The translations under genes were made by a program, and so were the position numbers. From Paenibacillus sp. XY044 (GTDB lineage: Bacteria; Bacillota; Bacilli; Paenibacillales; Paenibacillaceae), in assembly GCF_002257645.1 (NCBI RefSeq), contig NZ_NQMO01000001.1, positions 606,065 to 670,064 on the forward strand: a DNA stretch of 64,000 nt. The letters are read 5' to 3'. Positions 35,320-47,400 of this stretch are shown piece after piece; position 1 is the stretch's first letter, and the number at the start of each line of letters is the position of its first letter. The notes below the pieces were generated by a model. The model worked only from the letters and a program-made list of their open reading frames with translations, was not told the DNA's origin and did not search any database.

Positions 35320-36864
35320 ATGGAAGCGACGAAAAGCAACATTAAAATGGTCGTGGCCGGACTGCTGCTGGCCATTTTTATGTCTGCCATTGACAATACC
35401 ATTGTCGCCACGGCCATGGGGACGATCGTATCCGATCTTGGCGGCCTGGACAAGTTTGTCTGGGTCACCTCGGCCTACATGGTGACGACGATGGCCGGCA
35501 TGCCGATCTTCGGCAAGCTGTCGGACATGTACGGAAGGAAACGGTTTTTCGTGTTTGGCTTAACTGTGTTTTTGCTGGGATCCGCACTGTGCGGCTTTGC
35601 ACAGACGATTGAACAGCTGAGCTTGTACCGGGCGATTCAGGGGATCGGGGGAGGCGCGCTTCTGCCGATCGCGTTTACGATTATTTTCGATATTTTTCCG
35701 CCGGAGAACCGGGGCAAAATGACCGGCCTGCTCGGGGCCGTGTTCGGATCGGCCAGCGTGGTGGGGCCGCTGCTCGGCGCGTATATTACCGAATACGCCG
35801 GCTGGGAGTGGGTATTCTACATCAACGTGCCGATCGGCATCGTGTCCCTGATCTTCATTTTGCGCAGCTACAAAGAGTCCCCTTCCCATAATAAGCAAAA
35901 AATCGACTGGTGGGGCGCCTCGACGCTCGTTATCGCCGTCATTAGCCTGATGTTCGCATTGGAGCTGGGCGGCAAGGAGTATGCATGGGATTCCGCGCCG
36001 ATTATTGCGCTGTTTGCCAGCTTTGCGGTGTTTTTCATCATCTTCTTCTTCGTGGAACTGAAGGCGAAGGAGCCGATTTTGCCGTTCTTCCTGTTTAAAC
36101 GCCGGCTGTTTGCGACTTCGCAGCTGCTTGCGTTTTTGTACGGCGGAACCTTCATTATCATGACGGTATATATCCCGATCTTCGTGCAGGCGGTATATGG
36201 CGGCTCGGCAACCAACGCCGGATTGATCCTGACCCCAATGATGCTGGGATCGGTGGCGGGAAGCGCCATCGGCGGGATATTCTCCACCAAGACGAGTTAC
36301 CGGAACCTCATGATCATTTCGGTTATTTTCTATTTAGGCGGCATGTATTTACTCAGCACGCTGACTCCCGATACCGCCCGGATTTATCTGACGATCTTCA
36401 TGATCATCGTCGGCTTCGGCATGGGCTTCTCGTTCTCGCTGCTGCCAACGGCGTCCCAGCATAACCTGGAACCGCGCTTCCGCGGTACGGCGAACTCGAC
36501 CAACCAGTTTCTGCGGTCGCTCGGCATGACGATGGGGATCACGATTTTTGGCACGATTCAGAACAATTTGTTCACGAACCGGCTTGCCGAAAATTTCAAG
36601 GGCATGGGCGGCGGGGCCAATTCGGCCATGGCTAATGTCGGCAATCCGCAGGAGATTTTCCAATCGGCCAACCGTGCCAAAATTCCGGCGGACGTGCTGA
36701 AGAACATCGTGGACGCCATGTCCCATTCCATTTCCAGCGTATTCTTGTTCGCGCTGGTTCCGATCGCCATCGCTGCGGTCGTAGTGGCCTGCATGGGAAA
36801 TGCCAGAGTCACCCTCGGCAAGAATCAAAAATCCGCATCGGTAAAACCGCAGAATACGGTATAA
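35320..36864 (+). CDS. DHA2-family (14-helix) drug exporter
   Basis: This 514-residue MFS protein of the EmrB/QacA group has MSAIDNTIVATAMGTIVSDL in helix 1, the motif-A loop GKLSDMYGRKRFF and the antiporter motif C in helix 5 (GSASVVGPLLGAYI). Fourteen helices can be counted. It would export hydrophobic or cationic compounds in exchange for protons. ATG follows AAAGGAGAT. Control by the divergent MarR protein through the palindrome at 35230-35250 is likely. Confidence 0.93.
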   Translation: MEATKSNIKMVVAGLLLAIFMSAIDNTIVATAMGTIVSDLGGLDKFVWVTSAYMVTTMAGMPIFGKLSDMYGRKRFFVFGLTVFLLGSALCGFAQTIEQLSLYRAIQGIGGGALLPIAFTIIFDIFPPENRGKMTGLLGAVFGSASVVGPLLGAYITEYAGWEWVFYINVPIGIVSLIFILRSYKESPSHNKQKIDWWGASTLVIAVISLMFALELGGKEYAWDSAPIIALFASFAVFFIIFFFVELKAKEPILPFFLFKRRLFATSQLLAFLYGGTFIIMTVYIPIFVQAVYGGSATNAGLILTPMMLGSVAGSAIGGIFSTKTSYRNLMIISVIFYLGGMYLLSTLTPDTARIYLTIFMIIVGFGMGFSFSLLPTASQHNLEPRFRGTANSTNQFLRSLGMTMGITIFGTIQNNLFTNRLAENFKGMGGGANSAMANVGNPQEIFQSANRAKIPADVLKNIVDAMSHSISSVFLFALVPIAIAAVVVACMGNARVTLGKNQKSASVKPQNTV

Positions 36865-36880
36865 ATCCGGTTGAAAAAAT

Positions 36881-36914
36881 GCAAGGGCTGCCCGTTCCCA
36901 CGGGCAGCCCTTGC
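36881..36914. terminator. Strong 15-bp hairpin between the two exporter genes
   Basis: Perfect arms (36881-36895 and 36900-36914) flank a 4-base loop. The T-rich side is on the - strand (TTTTTT after the stem). On the + strand the stem is followed by TGATTG, so it is a weak intrinsic terminator in the direction of the upstream gene, perhaps needing another factor. Confidence 0.55.
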
Positions 36915-36956
36915 TGATTGAAGGCAATAAAATGTGAATAAATTGGGTATTTTACG

Positions 36957-36985
36957 TTGACGTTAACGTTATCTCGGGGTATGCT
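36957..36985 (+). promoter_or_regulatory. Sigma-A-type promoter for the second DHA2 exporter
   Basis: TTGACG (36957-36962) and TATGCT (36980-36985) have 17-base spacing. ACGTT occurs three times around the -35 box (in ACGTTGACGTTAACGTTAT), so a regulator may bind across it. Confidence 0.6.
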
Positions 36986-37085
36986 TTCCATAACGAATTT
37001 CGGCCCCGGTCTTGTTGTTCGCCGAGGGTTCTTTTGGCCGCTCGGTTACAGGCCTTCCAGAGGGATACGATAATGGAGGGAAATC

Positions 37086-38522
37086 ATGGATAGCAGCACA
37101 CCCCGAACCGCCACATCCTTTTGGTCGGTCATCTTTGCGATTTTTTTCGGGAACTTTTTGGCTTCACTTAGCACGACCACGATCAACATTGCACTGCCGG
37201 ATTTTATGCAGGAATTCAGCTCCCAGCTTCAGACCGTGCAGTGGATGGTAACCGGCTTCATGCTGGCGACGGGCATTATCGCCCCGGTGCTTGGATTTCT
37301 TGGAGACCAACTTAGTTACAAGAGAGTCTACTTGATCTCGCTGAGCGGATTTACGATTTGTTCCGCTTTGTGCCTGGCGGCCTGGAACATCGAAAGCCTG
37401 ATTTTCTTCCGCATTATGCAGGGATTGTTCAGCGGGCTCATTATGCCGGCCACGATGACGATCATTTACCAGGTGATCGGGAAGGAGAAGCAGGCCTTCG
37501 CGCTCAGCCTGTGGAGCGTTGCGGCGATGCTCGGCCCGGCCATCGGCCCTACGTTAGGCGGGCTCCTTGTGCAGTACTTTAATTGGCACGCGCTGTTTCT
37601 CATCAACCTGCCGATCGGCGTCACCGCCATTCTCGTCGCTGTGCGGCGGATTCCTTATTACAAGCTCAGCAAGAAGCAGTCGTTCGATGTCGTAGGCTTC
37701 ATTACGGTCATCGGCAGCAGCACTTCACTGCTTGTCGCATTCAGCGAAGGCAGCACCTGGGGCTGGGGCTCCTTGAAGACCGTAGCGCTGCTGATCGCCG
37801 GTGCCGCCATGCTGGCGTTTTTCATCGGCTGGGAGTTGAAGGTCAAGGAACCGCTGCTGCACCTTAGGGTATTTCGTATCCGGCGCTTTACGTACAGCAT
37901 CGTCCTGCAGGCGATCATCTCCATCTCCCTGTATTCCGGTACTTTTCTGGTTCCGATATTTCTGCAGACTGTGCTTGAGGTGTCACCGATGCAGGCGGGA
38001 CTGGTCATGCTGCCCGGCTCGCTGATGATGGTAATTTGCGCTCCGATATCCGGCAGACTGTATGCGCGAATCGGCCCGGTATGGCTGTGCATGGTCGGTG
38101 TAATCCTGATGTTTATTGCCACGCTGATGCTGAGCAGCCTGACGGTATCCACCACACGCTTCTATATTGCATTCTGGATGGCTTTTCGGTATGTGGGCAT
38201 CGCCTTTGCCAACCTGACCGTAACCAATTCGGGAATGAGCGCCGTGCCGAGGGAGGAGACGGGCCATGCTTCATCGATCAACAATTGGATCAAGCAGGGG
38301 ATGGGTTCATTCGCCATCGGCATTTTCAGCTCCATATTGGCCAGCCGGACTGCGGTTCACTTGCAGGCCGCCGGTAAAGTAACCGAGATGGTGAAAGAGA
38401 AGGCATTCACCTGGGGCGTGGACGACGTGTTTGTCGTTGCAACCGTCATTGTCGCCGTGGCAATCCCGATGTCTTTTCTGCTGCGGAGGAAGAAGCCGGT
38501 TCCGGCAGCTCCGGCTGCCTGA
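37086..38522 (+). CDS. DHA2-family MFS exporter
   Basis: This 478-residue EmrB/QacA-type transporter shows STTTINIALPDFMQEF in helix 1, a degenerate motif A (GFLGDQLSYKRVYL) and motif C region AAMLGPAIGPTLGGLL. It is a separate transcription unit from the preceding exporter, with its own promoter and terminator, and the two proteins differ enough not to be a recent duplication. GGAGGG precedes the ATG by 5 bases. No dedicated regulator lies beside it. Confidence 0.92.
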   Translation: MDSSTPRTATSFWSVIFAIFFGNFLASLSTTTINIALPDFMQEFSSQLQTVQWMVTGFMLATGIIAPVLGFLGDQLSYKRVYLISLSGFTICSALCLAAWNIESLIFFRIMQGLFSGLIMPATMTIIYQVIGKEKQAFALSLWSVAAMLGPAIGPTLGGLLVQYFNWHALFLINLPIGVTAILVAVRRIPYYKLSKKQSFDVVGFITVIGSSTSLLVAFSEGSTWGWGSLKTVALLIAGAAMLAFFIGWELKVKEPLLHLRVFRIRRFTYSIVLQAIISISLYSGTFLVPIFLQTVLEVSPMQAGLVMLPGSLMMVICAPISGRLYARIGPVWLCMVGVILMFIATLMLSSLTVSTTRFYIAFWMAFRYVGIAFANLTVTNSGMSAVPREETGHASSINNWIKQGMGSFAIGIFSSILASRTAVHLQAAGKVTEMVKEKAFTWGVDDVFVVATVIVAVAIPMSFLLRRKKPVPAAPAA

Positions 38523-38582
38523 ATCCAAGCTCACCGGATTCGGTTCTGCATCTTGTTGTTGAAAATAATTGCGCACAACGGG

Positions 38583-38609
38583 CCGTCCGGCTTTTCGGAC
38601 GGTTTTTTT
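38583..38609 (+). terminator. Terminator after the second exporter
   Basis: CCGTCCG/CGGACGG arms with a 6-base loop are followed by seven T residues. Confidence 0.85.
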
Positions 38610-38649
38610 GTGCTTTCGTGTAATTTTATATCTTTTAACTGGCAGAAAA

Positions 38650-38678
38650 ATGACAGATTTTAATCGGCATAGTAGAAT
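38650..38678 (+). promoter_or_regulatory. Sigma-A-type promoter for the poly-HAMP kinase
   Basis: ATGACA (38650-38655) and TAGAAT (38673-38678) are separated by 17 bases, about 65 bases upstream of the start codon. Confidence 0.6.
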
Positions 38679-38742
38679 AATAGAGAGATCATGTTTATCT
38701 GCAGTGAACGGTGTAAAATTATGTCGAGAGAGGGATTTGACC

Positions 38743-41700
38743 ATGTCGGATCAGCATTTGAAACCGGATTCGCAAGAGAGCCAGGTTCAGTCCAAAGAAC
38801 TGCTCGATGCGCTAATGGCTTTTAAAAAGGGAGATTTTACATACCGCATGCCATACGATCAAACGGGCATCGCCGGAAAAATCGCAGACACCTTTAATGA
38901 GATCATGGAAATGCAGGAAAGCCTCGTGACCGAGATCGATACTGTGTCCAGAGTCGTCGGCAAAGAGGGTAAGCTGTCGCGCAGGTTTTCCCATAAAAAT
39001 ACCGGCGGATCATGGGAGGCGGCCGTCGAGTCGCTGAACGGTCTTGTCAGCGATCTCATTCAGCCGACCAGCGAGATGGTGCGCGTGATCAACGCGGTTG
39101 CCCAGGGAGATTTGAGGCAAAAAGTGGATCTGGAGTTTGAAGGCCGGCCGCTGACCGGAGAGTTCAAAAAGTCCGCCAACAACATCAACAAGATGGTCAA
39201 CCAGCTGAGCAAGTTTGCTTCCGAAGTGACCCGCGTAGCCAAAGAGGTAGGGACCGAAGGCATTTTGGGCGGTCAAGCCGATGTCGAAGGCGTTTCGGGA
39301 ACTTGGAAGGATCTGACCGACAGCGTGAACGGAATGGCGGCCAATCTGACGAGCCAAGTCCGCAGCATCGCCGAAGTGACGACGGCGGTGGCGAAGGGGG
39401 ATCTAACCAAGCAGATCACGGTCAATGCCAGCGGCGAAATTTTGGAATTGAAAAATACGATTAATACGATGGTGGATCAGCTGTCGACCTTTGCGTCCGA
39501 GGTGACCCGAATGGCCCGCGAAGTCGGCACGGAAGGGAAGCTTGGCGGGCAGGCCAACGTCAAGGGCGTGTCCGGTACGTGGAGGGACCTGACGGAAAGC
39601 GTCAACGATATGGCTTCGAATTTGACGGATCAGGTCCGCAACATCGCGGTTGTGACCACAGCCGTTGCCAACGGTGATTTATCGAAAAAAATTACCGCGA
39701 ACGTGCAGGGTGAAATTCTCGAACTGAAAAATACGATCAATACGATGGTGGACCAGCTGTCCATGTTCGCTTCCGAGGTGACGAAGATCGCCCGCGAAGT
39801 CGGCACCGAGGGCATATTGGGCGGACAGGCGGAGGTCAGCGGCGTAGCGGGAACATGGCGCGATTTGACCGAAAGCGTCAACTCCATGGCGAGCAATCTG
39901 ACTAACCAGGTGCGCAATATCGCCGAAGTGACGACGGCGGTGGCGAAGGGCGACCTGTCCAAGCACATCACGGTCAATGCCAAAGGTGAAATTCTTGAGC
40001 TGAAAAATACGATCAACACGATGGTGGATCAGCTTAGCACGTTTGCGTCCGAGGTAACCCGCGTTGCCCGCGAGGTCGGAACGCTGGGTATGCTGGGCGG
40101 TCAGGCGCAGGTGAAAGGCGTGGCGGGAACATGGCGTGATTTGACCGAGAACGTCAACTACATGGCCTCGAACCTGACGAACCAAGTGCGCAATATCGCC
40201 GTCGTGACGACGGCGGTGGCGAACGGGGACCTCTCGAAGAAGATCACCGCGGACGTGCAGGGCGAAATTCTCGAGCTGAAAAATACGATCAACACGATGG
40301 TGGATCAGCTCAGTACGTTTGCGTCCGAAGTGACGCGCGTCGCCCGCGAGGTCGGCACGGAAGGGAAGCTCGGCGGACAGGCCGAGGTCCGGGGCGTCGG
40401 CGGCACGTGGAAAGATTTGACCGAAGGCGTCAACAATATGGCCCGTAACCTGACGAACCAGGTGCGGAACATCGCCGAAGTGACGACGGCGGTAGCGAAG
40501 GGCGATTTGTCCAAGAAAATGACGGTCGACGTCAAGGGCGAGCTGCTCGAGCTGAAAAATACGATGAACACGATGGTGGACCAGCTCAGCAATTTCGCGT
40601 CGGAAGTGACGCGAGTGGCCAGCGAGGTCGGAACGGAAGGCAAGCTTGGCGCGCAAGCGAACGTCAAGGATGTGTCGGGCACCTGGAAGGACCTGACCGA
40701 CACGGTGAATGAAATGACCCGCAACCTGACGATCCAGATGCGGAATATTGCTGGTGTGACGACAGCCGTCGCAAACGGGGATCTGTCCAAAAAAATTACG
40801 GTCGACGTGAGCGGCGAGCTGCTGGAACTGAAAAATACGGTCAATACGATGGTGGACCAGCTGAACTCGTTTGCTTCTGAGGTTACGCGCGTCGCCCGCG
40901 AAGTCGGAACGGACGGAAAGCTGGGCGGACAGGCGCAGGTAAGCGGGGTCGGCGGCATCTGGAAGGATTTGACCGACAACGTCAACATTATGGCGAACAA
41001 CTTGACGGATCAGGTGCGCGGAATCGCCAAGGTCGTTACCGCCGTCGCGAACGGGAACCTGAAGCAGAAGCTGAACGTCGACGCCAAGGGCGAAATCGCC
41101 GAACTGGCCGATACGATCAACAACATGACCGAGACGCTGGGCACGTTTGCCGACCAGGTGATTACCGTCGCCCGCGAGGTCGGCGCGGAAGGAAAGCTGG
41201 GAGGTCAGGCAAGCGTACCGGGAGCCGCGGGTACGTGGCGTGATCTGACCGACAATGTTAACTACATGGCGAGCACGCTGACTACGCAGGTTCGCGCGAT
41301 TACCAACGTAGCCACGGCGGTGGCCAAGGGGGATCTGTCCCGGACGATCGATATCGCTGCGGCCGGCGAGGTCGCAGCGCTGAAGGACAATGTCAACGAA
41401 ATGATCGGGAACCTGAAAGAGACAACCCGCATCAATACCGAGCAGGATTGGCTGAAGACGAACCTTGCGAAGTTCTCGCGACTGCTGCAGGGACAACGAG
41501 ATTTGTACGCTATTAGCCGCATGATTCTGACGGAGCTGGCGCCGCTTGTGTCGATTCAGCATGGCGTCTTCTACATCAACGAGCCGGAGAACGGCGACCC
41601 GGTACTGACGCTGTTTGCCAGCTACGCTTACCAGAACCGGAAGCACCTGTCGAATCGCTTCCGTGCGGGCGAAGGGCTGGTCGGCCAGTGCCTCGTGGAG

Positions 41701-44208
41701 AAGCAGCGTATCCTGCTGACGAATGTGCCTCATGATTACGTCATGATTTCTTCAGGACTCGGCGAAGCCGCTCCGCTGAACATCGTGCTGCTGCCGATTA
41801 TATTCGAGGAGCATGTGCTTGGGGTGCTGGAGCTGGCTTCCTTCCGGGCGTTTACCGATATCGACCTGGCTTTCCTGGATCAGCTGACCGAATCGATCGG
41901 CATCGTCGTCAACACGATGCAGGCAAACCGCCGGACAGAAGAACTGCTCATGCAGTCGCAGTCTCTGACGGAGGAGCTGCAGAAGCAGCAGCTTGAGCTT
42001 CAGCATACGAATGAGGAGCTGGAGGATAAGGCGAAGCTGCTCGTTCTGCAAAAGGCCGAGGTCGAGAGCAAAAACCAGGAGGTCGAGGTTGCGAAGCAGT
42101 TCCTGGAGGAAAAGGCAGAGCAGCTCGCGCTGACCTCGCGCTACAAATCGGAATTTTTGGCGAACATGTCGCATGAATTAAGAACGCCGCTCAATTCCCT
42201 GCTTCTTCTTGCCGAGCAGCTTGCGGACAACCCGGATGCGAACCTCAGCGAGCATCAGGTCAAATTTGCCAAGACGATTCAAGACTCCGGCCTGGAGCTC
42301 TTGAACTTGATCAATGACATCCTGGATCTATCCAAGATTGAATCGGGTACCGTTACGCCGGATTACAGCGAAGTGTCCCTCAAGGCGCTGACGGACAGCC
42401 TTGACCGGTCATTCCGGCCGATGGTGGATAGCAGCCTGCTCGAGTTCGGCATCAAGCTGGATCCGAACGTGCCGGATGCCGTAATTACCGATCAGAAGCG
42501 GCTGCAGCAGGTGCTCAAAAATCTCCTGTCCAACGCCTTCAAGTTTACGGAGGAGGGCAAGGTCACATTGACCCTGCGGCGGGCGGCCGAAGGCTGGAAC
42601 ACGGATAACGAAGCGCTGAATCAAGCACCGCTCGTGCTGTGCTTCTCGGTTAGCGACACCGGGATCGGGATTCCGGAGGACAAGCAGCAGATCATTTTCG
42701 AGGCGTTCCAGCAGGCGGACGGCAGCACAAACCGGGTGTATGGCGGCACGGGACTCGGACTGGCCATTTCCCGCGAGATTGCCCATTTGCTGGGCGGGGA
42801 GCTGACGCTCTACAGCGTTGTGGGCAAAGGCAGTATCTTCAGCTTCTACTTGCCGGTTGATACCGAAATGGCGCCGCAGGAGGATGTTCCGAAATATGTG
42901 CCGGAAGTCATCGACGTAACACCGCCGGAGCAGAAGCTGACCTTCAGCCGCAAGGCGGATGCCGTGAACGACGACCGGGAGCGGATCGAGCCGGGAGATC
43001 GCGTCTTTCTCATCATAGAAGATGACGTGAAGTTTAATGAAATCCTGCTGGAACTGCTGCACCGGAAGAACATCAAGGCCGTCATTACAACGAAAGGGGC
43101 CGGCGCGCTTGAGCTGGCGAGAAAATACCAGCCGGAGGCGATTACGCTCGATCTGCGTCTCGGCGACATGGACGGCTGGATGGTCATTGAGCACTTGAAG
43201 AACGATTTGGCAACCCGTCACATTCCGGTCTGTGTCATTACCGTCGAAGAGGATGAAATTGAGCTGCTTCGCAAGGGTGTCTATGAGTATGCCTGCAAGC
43301 CGGTCTCCAACGAAGACCTCGAGAAGGCGCTGGATCAGCTGAGCCGGTTTGCCGCCGAACGAAGCCGCAGCTTGCTGCTGACCGCAAGGCATGAAGAGCG
43401 CTGCCAGGAATGGGCGGTGCTGCTGGGCAGCGAGGACATGCGGATCGTCATGGCGCAGACGGCCCGGGAAGCGCTGGAGTTCTTGAAGAAGGAGCATTTC
43501 GACTGCGTGCTTGCGGATAACGACTTGGAGGATATGAATATTGTGCAGTTCGTCCGGGAAATGCAGAAAAATCCGAAGAACAAGTACCTGCCTTTGGTTT
43601 TGAACCGGAGCATCAAATGGAATCATGAGCAGGAGGAGGAGCTGGAGGAGCTGGCCAAATCCGCGGTCATGAAAGAGGTCAAGACGCCGGCCCAGATGAT
43701 CGACGAGACGAGCCTGTTCCTTCACCGCAAGCCTGGTGACCTCCCTGACCAATCCGGTGAGCTTGTTCGCAAGCTGTACCAATCCGACGAAATGATTCAG
43801 TATAAAAAGGTGCTGGTGGTGGACGACGATATTCGCAATATCTTTGCCTTGACCACCATCCTGGAGCGTCATCAGATGATGGTCGTCCCTGCGGAAAACG
43901 GACACGAGGCCATTCAAATCCTGGACCAGACTCCGGATATCGAAATCGTGCTGATGGACATCATGATGCCGGTCATGGACGGCTACGAAACGACGCGGGC
44001 GATCCGCAGCAAGCCGCAGTTCAAGGATCTCCCGATTATCGCCCTGACCGCCAAGGCGATGAAAGGCGACCGGGAGGAGTGCCTGGAAGCCGGGGCATCC
44101 GATTACATCACTAAGCCGGTGAACAGCGCGCAGCTGTTGTCGATGATCCGCAGCTGGCTCGGAACGACGGCCCCCGAGGAGGAAGCCGGGCCCGATCAGG
44201 AAGAATAA
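38743..44208 (+). CDS. Soluble poly-HAMP hybrid histidine kinase with GAF and three receiver domains
   Basis: This 1,821-residue protein has no membrane helix. After a degenerate HAMP-like start (about 15-165), eight near-identical 92-residue HAMP-type units run from 168 to about 903. A GAF domain (about 915-1065), a coiled coil (about 1070-1130), HisKA with [10 protein letters not shown] (His1144) and a HATPase with [10 protein letters not shown] follow. The first receiver (about 1420-1540) and the last (about 1690-1810) keep the acidic pocket, Asp and Lys. The middle one (about 1545-1665) lacks the acidic N-terminal pair and looks degenerate. ATG at 38743 follows GAGAGGG; the longer frame from 38569 lacks a site. 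The layout recalls fungal group III osmosensing kinases and similar bacterial kinases. The partner regulator is not nearby. Confidence 0.93.
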   Translation: MSDQHLKPDSQESQVQSKELLDALMAFKKGDFTYRMPYDQTGIAGKIADTFNEIMEMQESLVTEIDTVSRVVGKEGKLSRRFSHKNTGGSWEAAVESLNGLVSDLIQPTSEMVRVINAVAQGDLRQKVDLEFEGRPLTGEFKKSANNINKMVNQLSKFASEVTRVAKEVGTEGILGGQADVEGVSGTWKDLTDSVNGMAANLTSQVRSIAEVTTAVAKGDLTKQITVNASGEILELKNTINTMVDQLSTFASEVTRMAREVGTEGKLGGQANVKGVSGTWRDLTESVNDMASNLTDQVRNIAVVTTAVANGDLSKKITANVQGEILELKNTINTMVDQLSMFASEVTKIAREVGTEGILGGQAEVSGVAGTWRDLTESVNSMASNLTNQVRNIAEVTTAVAKGDLSKHITVNAKGEILELKNTINTMVDQLSTFASEVTRVAREVGTLGMLGGQAQVKGVAGTWRDLTENVNYMASNLTNQVRNIAVVTTAVANGDLSKKITADVQGEILELKNTINTMVDQLSTFASEVTRVAREVGTEGKLGGQAEVRGVGGTWKDLTEGVNNMARNLTNQVRNIAEVTTAVAKGDLSKKMTVDVKGELLELKNTMNTMVDQLSNFASEVTRVASEVGTEGKLGAQANVKDVSGTWKDLTDTVNEMTRNLTIQMRNIAGVTTAVANGDLSKKITVDVSGELLELKNTVNTMVDQLNSFASEVTRVAREVGTDGKLGGQAQVSGVGGIWKDLTDNVNIMANNLTDQVRGIAKVVTAVANGNLKQKLNVDAKGEIAELADTINNMTETLGTFADQVITVAREVGAEGKLGGQASVPGAAGTWRDLTDNVNYMASTLTTQVRAITNVATAVAKGDLSRTIDIAAAGEVAALKDNVNEMIGNLKETTRINTEQDWLKTNLAKFSRLLQGQRDLYAISRMILTELAPLVSIQHGVFYINEPENGDPVLTLFASYAYQNRKHLSNRFRAGEGLVGQCLVEKQRILLTNVPHDYVMISSGLGEAAPLNIVLLPIIFEEHVLGVLELASFRAFTDIDLAFLDQLTESIGIVVNTMQANRRTEELLMQSQSLTEELQKQQLELQHTNEELEDKAKLLVLQKAEVESKNQEVEVAKQFLEEKAEQLALTSRYKSEFLANMSHELRTPLNSLLLLAEQLADNPDANLSEHQVKFAKTIQDSGLELLNLINDILDLSKIESGTVTPDYSEVSLKALTDSLDRSFRPMVDSSLLEFGIKLDPNVPDAVITDQKRLQQVLKNLLSNAFKFTEEGKVTLTLRRAAEGWNTDNEALNQAPLVLCFSVSDTGIGIPEDKQQIIFEAFQQADGSTNRVYGGTGLGLAISREIAHLLGGELTLYSVVGKGSIFSFYLPVDTEMAPQEDVPKYVPEVIDVTPPEQKLTFSRKADAVNDDRERIEPGDRVFLIIEDDVKFNEILLELLHRKNIKAVITTKGAGALELARKYQPEAITLDLRLGDMDGWMVIEHLKNDLATRHIPVCVITVEEDEIELLRKGVYEYACKPVSNEDLEKALDQLSRFAAERSRSLLLTARHEERCQEWAVLLGSEDMRIVMAQTAREALEFLKKEHFDCVLADNDLEDMNIVQFVREMQKNPKNKYLPLVLNRSIKWNHEQEEELEELAKSAVMKEVKTPAQMIDETSLFLHRKPGDLPDQSGELVRKLYQSDEMIQYKKVLVVDDDIRNIFALTTILERHQMMVVPAENGHEAIQILDQTPDIEIVLMDIMMPVMDGYETTRAIRSKPQFKDLPIIALTAKAMKGDREECLEAGASDYITKPVNSAQLLSMIRSWLGTTAPEEEAGPDQEE
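39244..41451 (+). repeat. Eight tandem 276-bp coding repeats (HAMP units)
   Basis: Each unit encodes 92 residues beginning with the motif EVGTEGxLGGQA and including GTWxDLTxxVN and VTTAVAxGDL. Units stay in exact 276-base register. The central units are most alike and the last is most diverged. Such tandem homology allows copy-number change by recombination and can collapse in assemblies. Confidence 0.9.
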
Positions 44209-44246
44209 TTGGAAGCCAGTCGACAATTGAATTAGATAAAACAGCA

Positions 44247-44296
44247 ACCCACAAGAAAGACACTTTGATGAAAAGTGATCTCTTGTGGGTTTTTTG
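44247..44296 (+). terminator. Terminator after the hybrid kinase
   Basis: ACCCACAAGA (44247-44256) pairs with TCTTGTGGGT (44281-44290), with an inner CACTTT/AAAGTG stem, and six T residues follow. Confidence 0.85.
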
Positions 44297-44393
44297 ATGC
44301 GGCCGAATTGAACGGATTTGATTCAGATCAAGCCCAATCGATCGCCGTATGGTTGAAATGACCTATGAATATGCAGGGTTGCCGGATTGTGCG

Positions 44394-44404
44394 CCTATAA
44401 ACGG
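44394..44404 (+). promoter_or_regulatory. CCTATAAACGG motif upstream of the GH2 gene
   Basis: CCTATAAACGG lies 53-63 bases before the GH2 start. Similar CCTATAAA elements lie at 52889-52896, 52910-52920 and 60646-60655, and CCTATAGG at 59003-59010. They could be -10 boxes of activator-dependent promoters, because good -35 boxes are missing. Confidence 0.35.
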
Positions 44405-44456
44405 GGTGCTACGATTATCAAAAAAAGTTGCATTATGGAAAAAGGAGGATATCTGA

Positions 44457-47400
44457 TTGTCTTCTTCAGAAACGGAAACGGGCAGGCCGCAGACCATGAA
44501 CCCTTTTGCAGAAATAGCGTTTCGCGAGCATCCTTTGGCAAAAGACGGCATGGAAGAAATTAAACCGAGAGTGTGGGCGCAGAAGTTGTTCCGCAGCAGT
44601 GAGTCAGCCGCTGAACCCTATGCGGTGAAGGGCTTCGATGAGCGCTTGAAATGGTTTGAAGAGGAGTTGAACAGGCTTCGTAAGCAATATCGTCCCTACT
44701 TACAAAGCCTGTCGCCGTCCTCTGTCTATATACGTCCCAGCCAAGAATTGACGAGTTTTGATTTTCGGTACGCCGATGAACGTCACGGTGAATTTTCGCG
44801 GGTGCTGCAGGGTGAAGGAGAATGGGAGCATATTTCCATTCCCGATTTCCGCGGACCGACGAAGGAAGAGGGGAAATGGACCGGTTACTACCGGACAACA
44901 TTCAGCTATCCGACGCCGCAGACCAATCGCCGGGTGTACCTTGTGTTTAAGGGCGTCGACTATGAGGCGGCCGTTTACGTGAACGGCAAATGCGTCGGAA
45001 TGCACGAGGGGCTGTTTGCGCCGTTTGAGTTCGATATTACTCCCTTGCTCGAAGCGACGAATGTGCTCGTGATCGAAGTGAAAAATGATTATCCGATGAT
45101 GGGAGTGGGCGGTACGCGGCTTGACGGCGACAAAATGTATGCCGCCACGGGTCCCGGTTGGGACGACCCGGTGTATGGCTGGCATCATTGCCCGCCAGGA
45201 GCGGGGATCTACAACCGTGTGTATTTGGAGGAACGGTCCGAGCTGTTCGTGGATGATATTTTTGTCAGGCCGGATCCTGAAAACGGCTCATTCGAGGCGT
45301 GGATCGATGTAACGAATACAACGGCCGGATTGATCGAAGGGGCAGAGCTGACGATTGACGTTTATGCAGACAATTTCGAAGGAACGGGGCTCCCGGACAT
45401 ATGCTTTCCGATTCATTACACAGGTCCGGGGAGCAACAATTACCGATACAAGATTGACTTCGAATCAGCCCGCTTATGGGAACCGGATGACCCATGTTTG
45501 TACCGGGTGCGGGTAAGTCTCAGGCACGAAGGACAGCTGCTGGACGTTAAGGACCGCTGTTTTGGCATGAGATCCTTCCGGTTGGATGAGTCGGAAGAGC
45601 TTAAAGGGTCGCTGCGGCTGAACGGCCGAAAGGTGATGCTGCGCGGGGCGAATGAAATGGGGCATCTGCAGCAGTGCGTCATGCAGGGAAACGAAGAACA
45701 GCTGATCGACGACATTCTGATCGCCAAGCTCGCGAATATGAACTTCTACCGGATAACGCAGCGCCCCGTGCAGGAGGAAATCTATGACGCCATGGATCGG
45801 CTTGGCATGATGAACCAGTGCGATTTGCCGGCGTTCAGCTACATACGCAGAAGCAAATTCAGTGAGGCGGTGCGTCAAGCCGGCGAGATGGAGCGTCTGG
45901 TCCGCAGCCATCCGAGCGTCATCATGGCATCGCTAATCAATGAGCCGTCCCGCCCGGCCAAACGGGGAAAAGGCCATCGGCATTTGTACCGGGATGAGCT
46001 TGAAGCTTTCTTTGTCTCCGCAAGGAATGCCATAACCATTGAAAATCCCGATCGTGTCATAAAAAATGCCGAGGGGGATTACGATCCGCCGACCGAGGCC
46101 GGTTTGTCCGATGTTCACTGCTATACGATGTGGTATACGAATCATATGATTTCGTTCGGGGAGCTGTATAAGGGCGGACTCCCGCCAATCAAAAAAGGCT
46201 GGAAGACCGGGTTTGGTGAGTATGGCTCGGAAGGGTTGGACCATCTTGCCCTGATGCAGCAGCGCTACCCGAAGGCATGGCTGCCCAAGCGGCTGGATGA
46301 TGTTTGGATGCCGGATGCGATTGTGGACAGCCAAACCTACTCGCTGCATGGGGACTGGTATCCGGAAGAGGAACGGATTGAAGATTGGATCGAGAGCAGC
46401 CACAAGTACCAAGCCTTGGTCACCACCCTAATGACGGATGCCATCCGCCGACGCTCCGATCTCATTGTGCAGTCCGCCATTCATCTCCTCATCGATGCCT
46501 GGCCATCGGGTTGGATGAAATCACTTGTAGGAGCAGACAGGGTGCCGAAGCCCGGCTACTTCGCATATCGCGACAGCCTCACGCCGCTGCGCGTCCATTT
46601 ACGGGGAGACCGCTGGCGCGCGTATGCTGGCGAGCTCATTGAGCTGGAGGCTTGGCTGCTTAACGATACGCCTTGCGACTATGAAGGGCTGAGGCTCGTT
46701 GTGACGCTGCGGGATGATGACCGTGACTTTGCTTCTTATGAGCTGAACGCTGAAATCGGGGGCGCCGCGTCGGCTTGTGTCGGCACCGTGCAGCTCCGCA
46801 TGCCGAAGGTCGATGGACGGAGAGCTTTCCATGCCGATATCTCGATGTATAACCAGGACGGTGATCACCTAAACAGCGAGCGCTTTAGCATAGAGGTATT
46901 TGCAAGGAACGAGCAGGCAGCAAAAGATGCGGCCGATCCCGCCATCGTCACCCTTGGAACGACCGCGGAGGCTTTGATCACGGCAATGGGGGCAGACAGC
47001 AGAAACTACGAATCTGGCCGCCCGTTTGATGTCATTGTGATGTCATCTCTCGACGCCTACCTTCAGCATGAACCGCAAATTGCGGCTTCGATCAGAGCAG
47101 GTGCAAGAGCGGTCATTCTTCCTGATGAAGAAGGGCAGACCGACTGGCCAATTGGCGATAACATGGTGCAGCAGACGAAGGTGAGCAGCTTATATACCCT
47201 TGCTTTTGATGCAAATACGCTGCGGCTCAAGTCGTTTATGCCCCGCGATTTTCAATATTTCTATAACCAAACGTCCGATCGGATGGACGCGCTTTCACGC
47301 TGCGCATGGCAGTCGGAATCGGTCGAGCCGCTTCTATATACCTACGCGAAACCGAAGCAGGGCTCGGTTTCTGCGGGAACAGGCAAAAGACGAGTGCCCG

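Noticed and set aside
35320..38522. Recent tandem duplication of DHA2 exporters
   Set aside because: The two proteins share only family motifs, differ in length and have separate promoters and terminators.
39244..41451. CRISPR array or satellite repeat
   Set aside because: The 276-bp repeats are in frame, have no spacers and encode HAMP units.
39679..41733. 684-codon open frame on the - strand inside the poly-HAMP region
   Set aside because: It is antisense to eight repeated coding units with strong codon bias; its translation is His/Arg-rich and repetitive and has no ribosome site or family motif.
42409..44247. 612-codon - strand frame opposite the kinase and receiver domains
   Set aside because: Shadow of the GC-rich third codon positions of the real + strand gene, which has clear kinase motifs.
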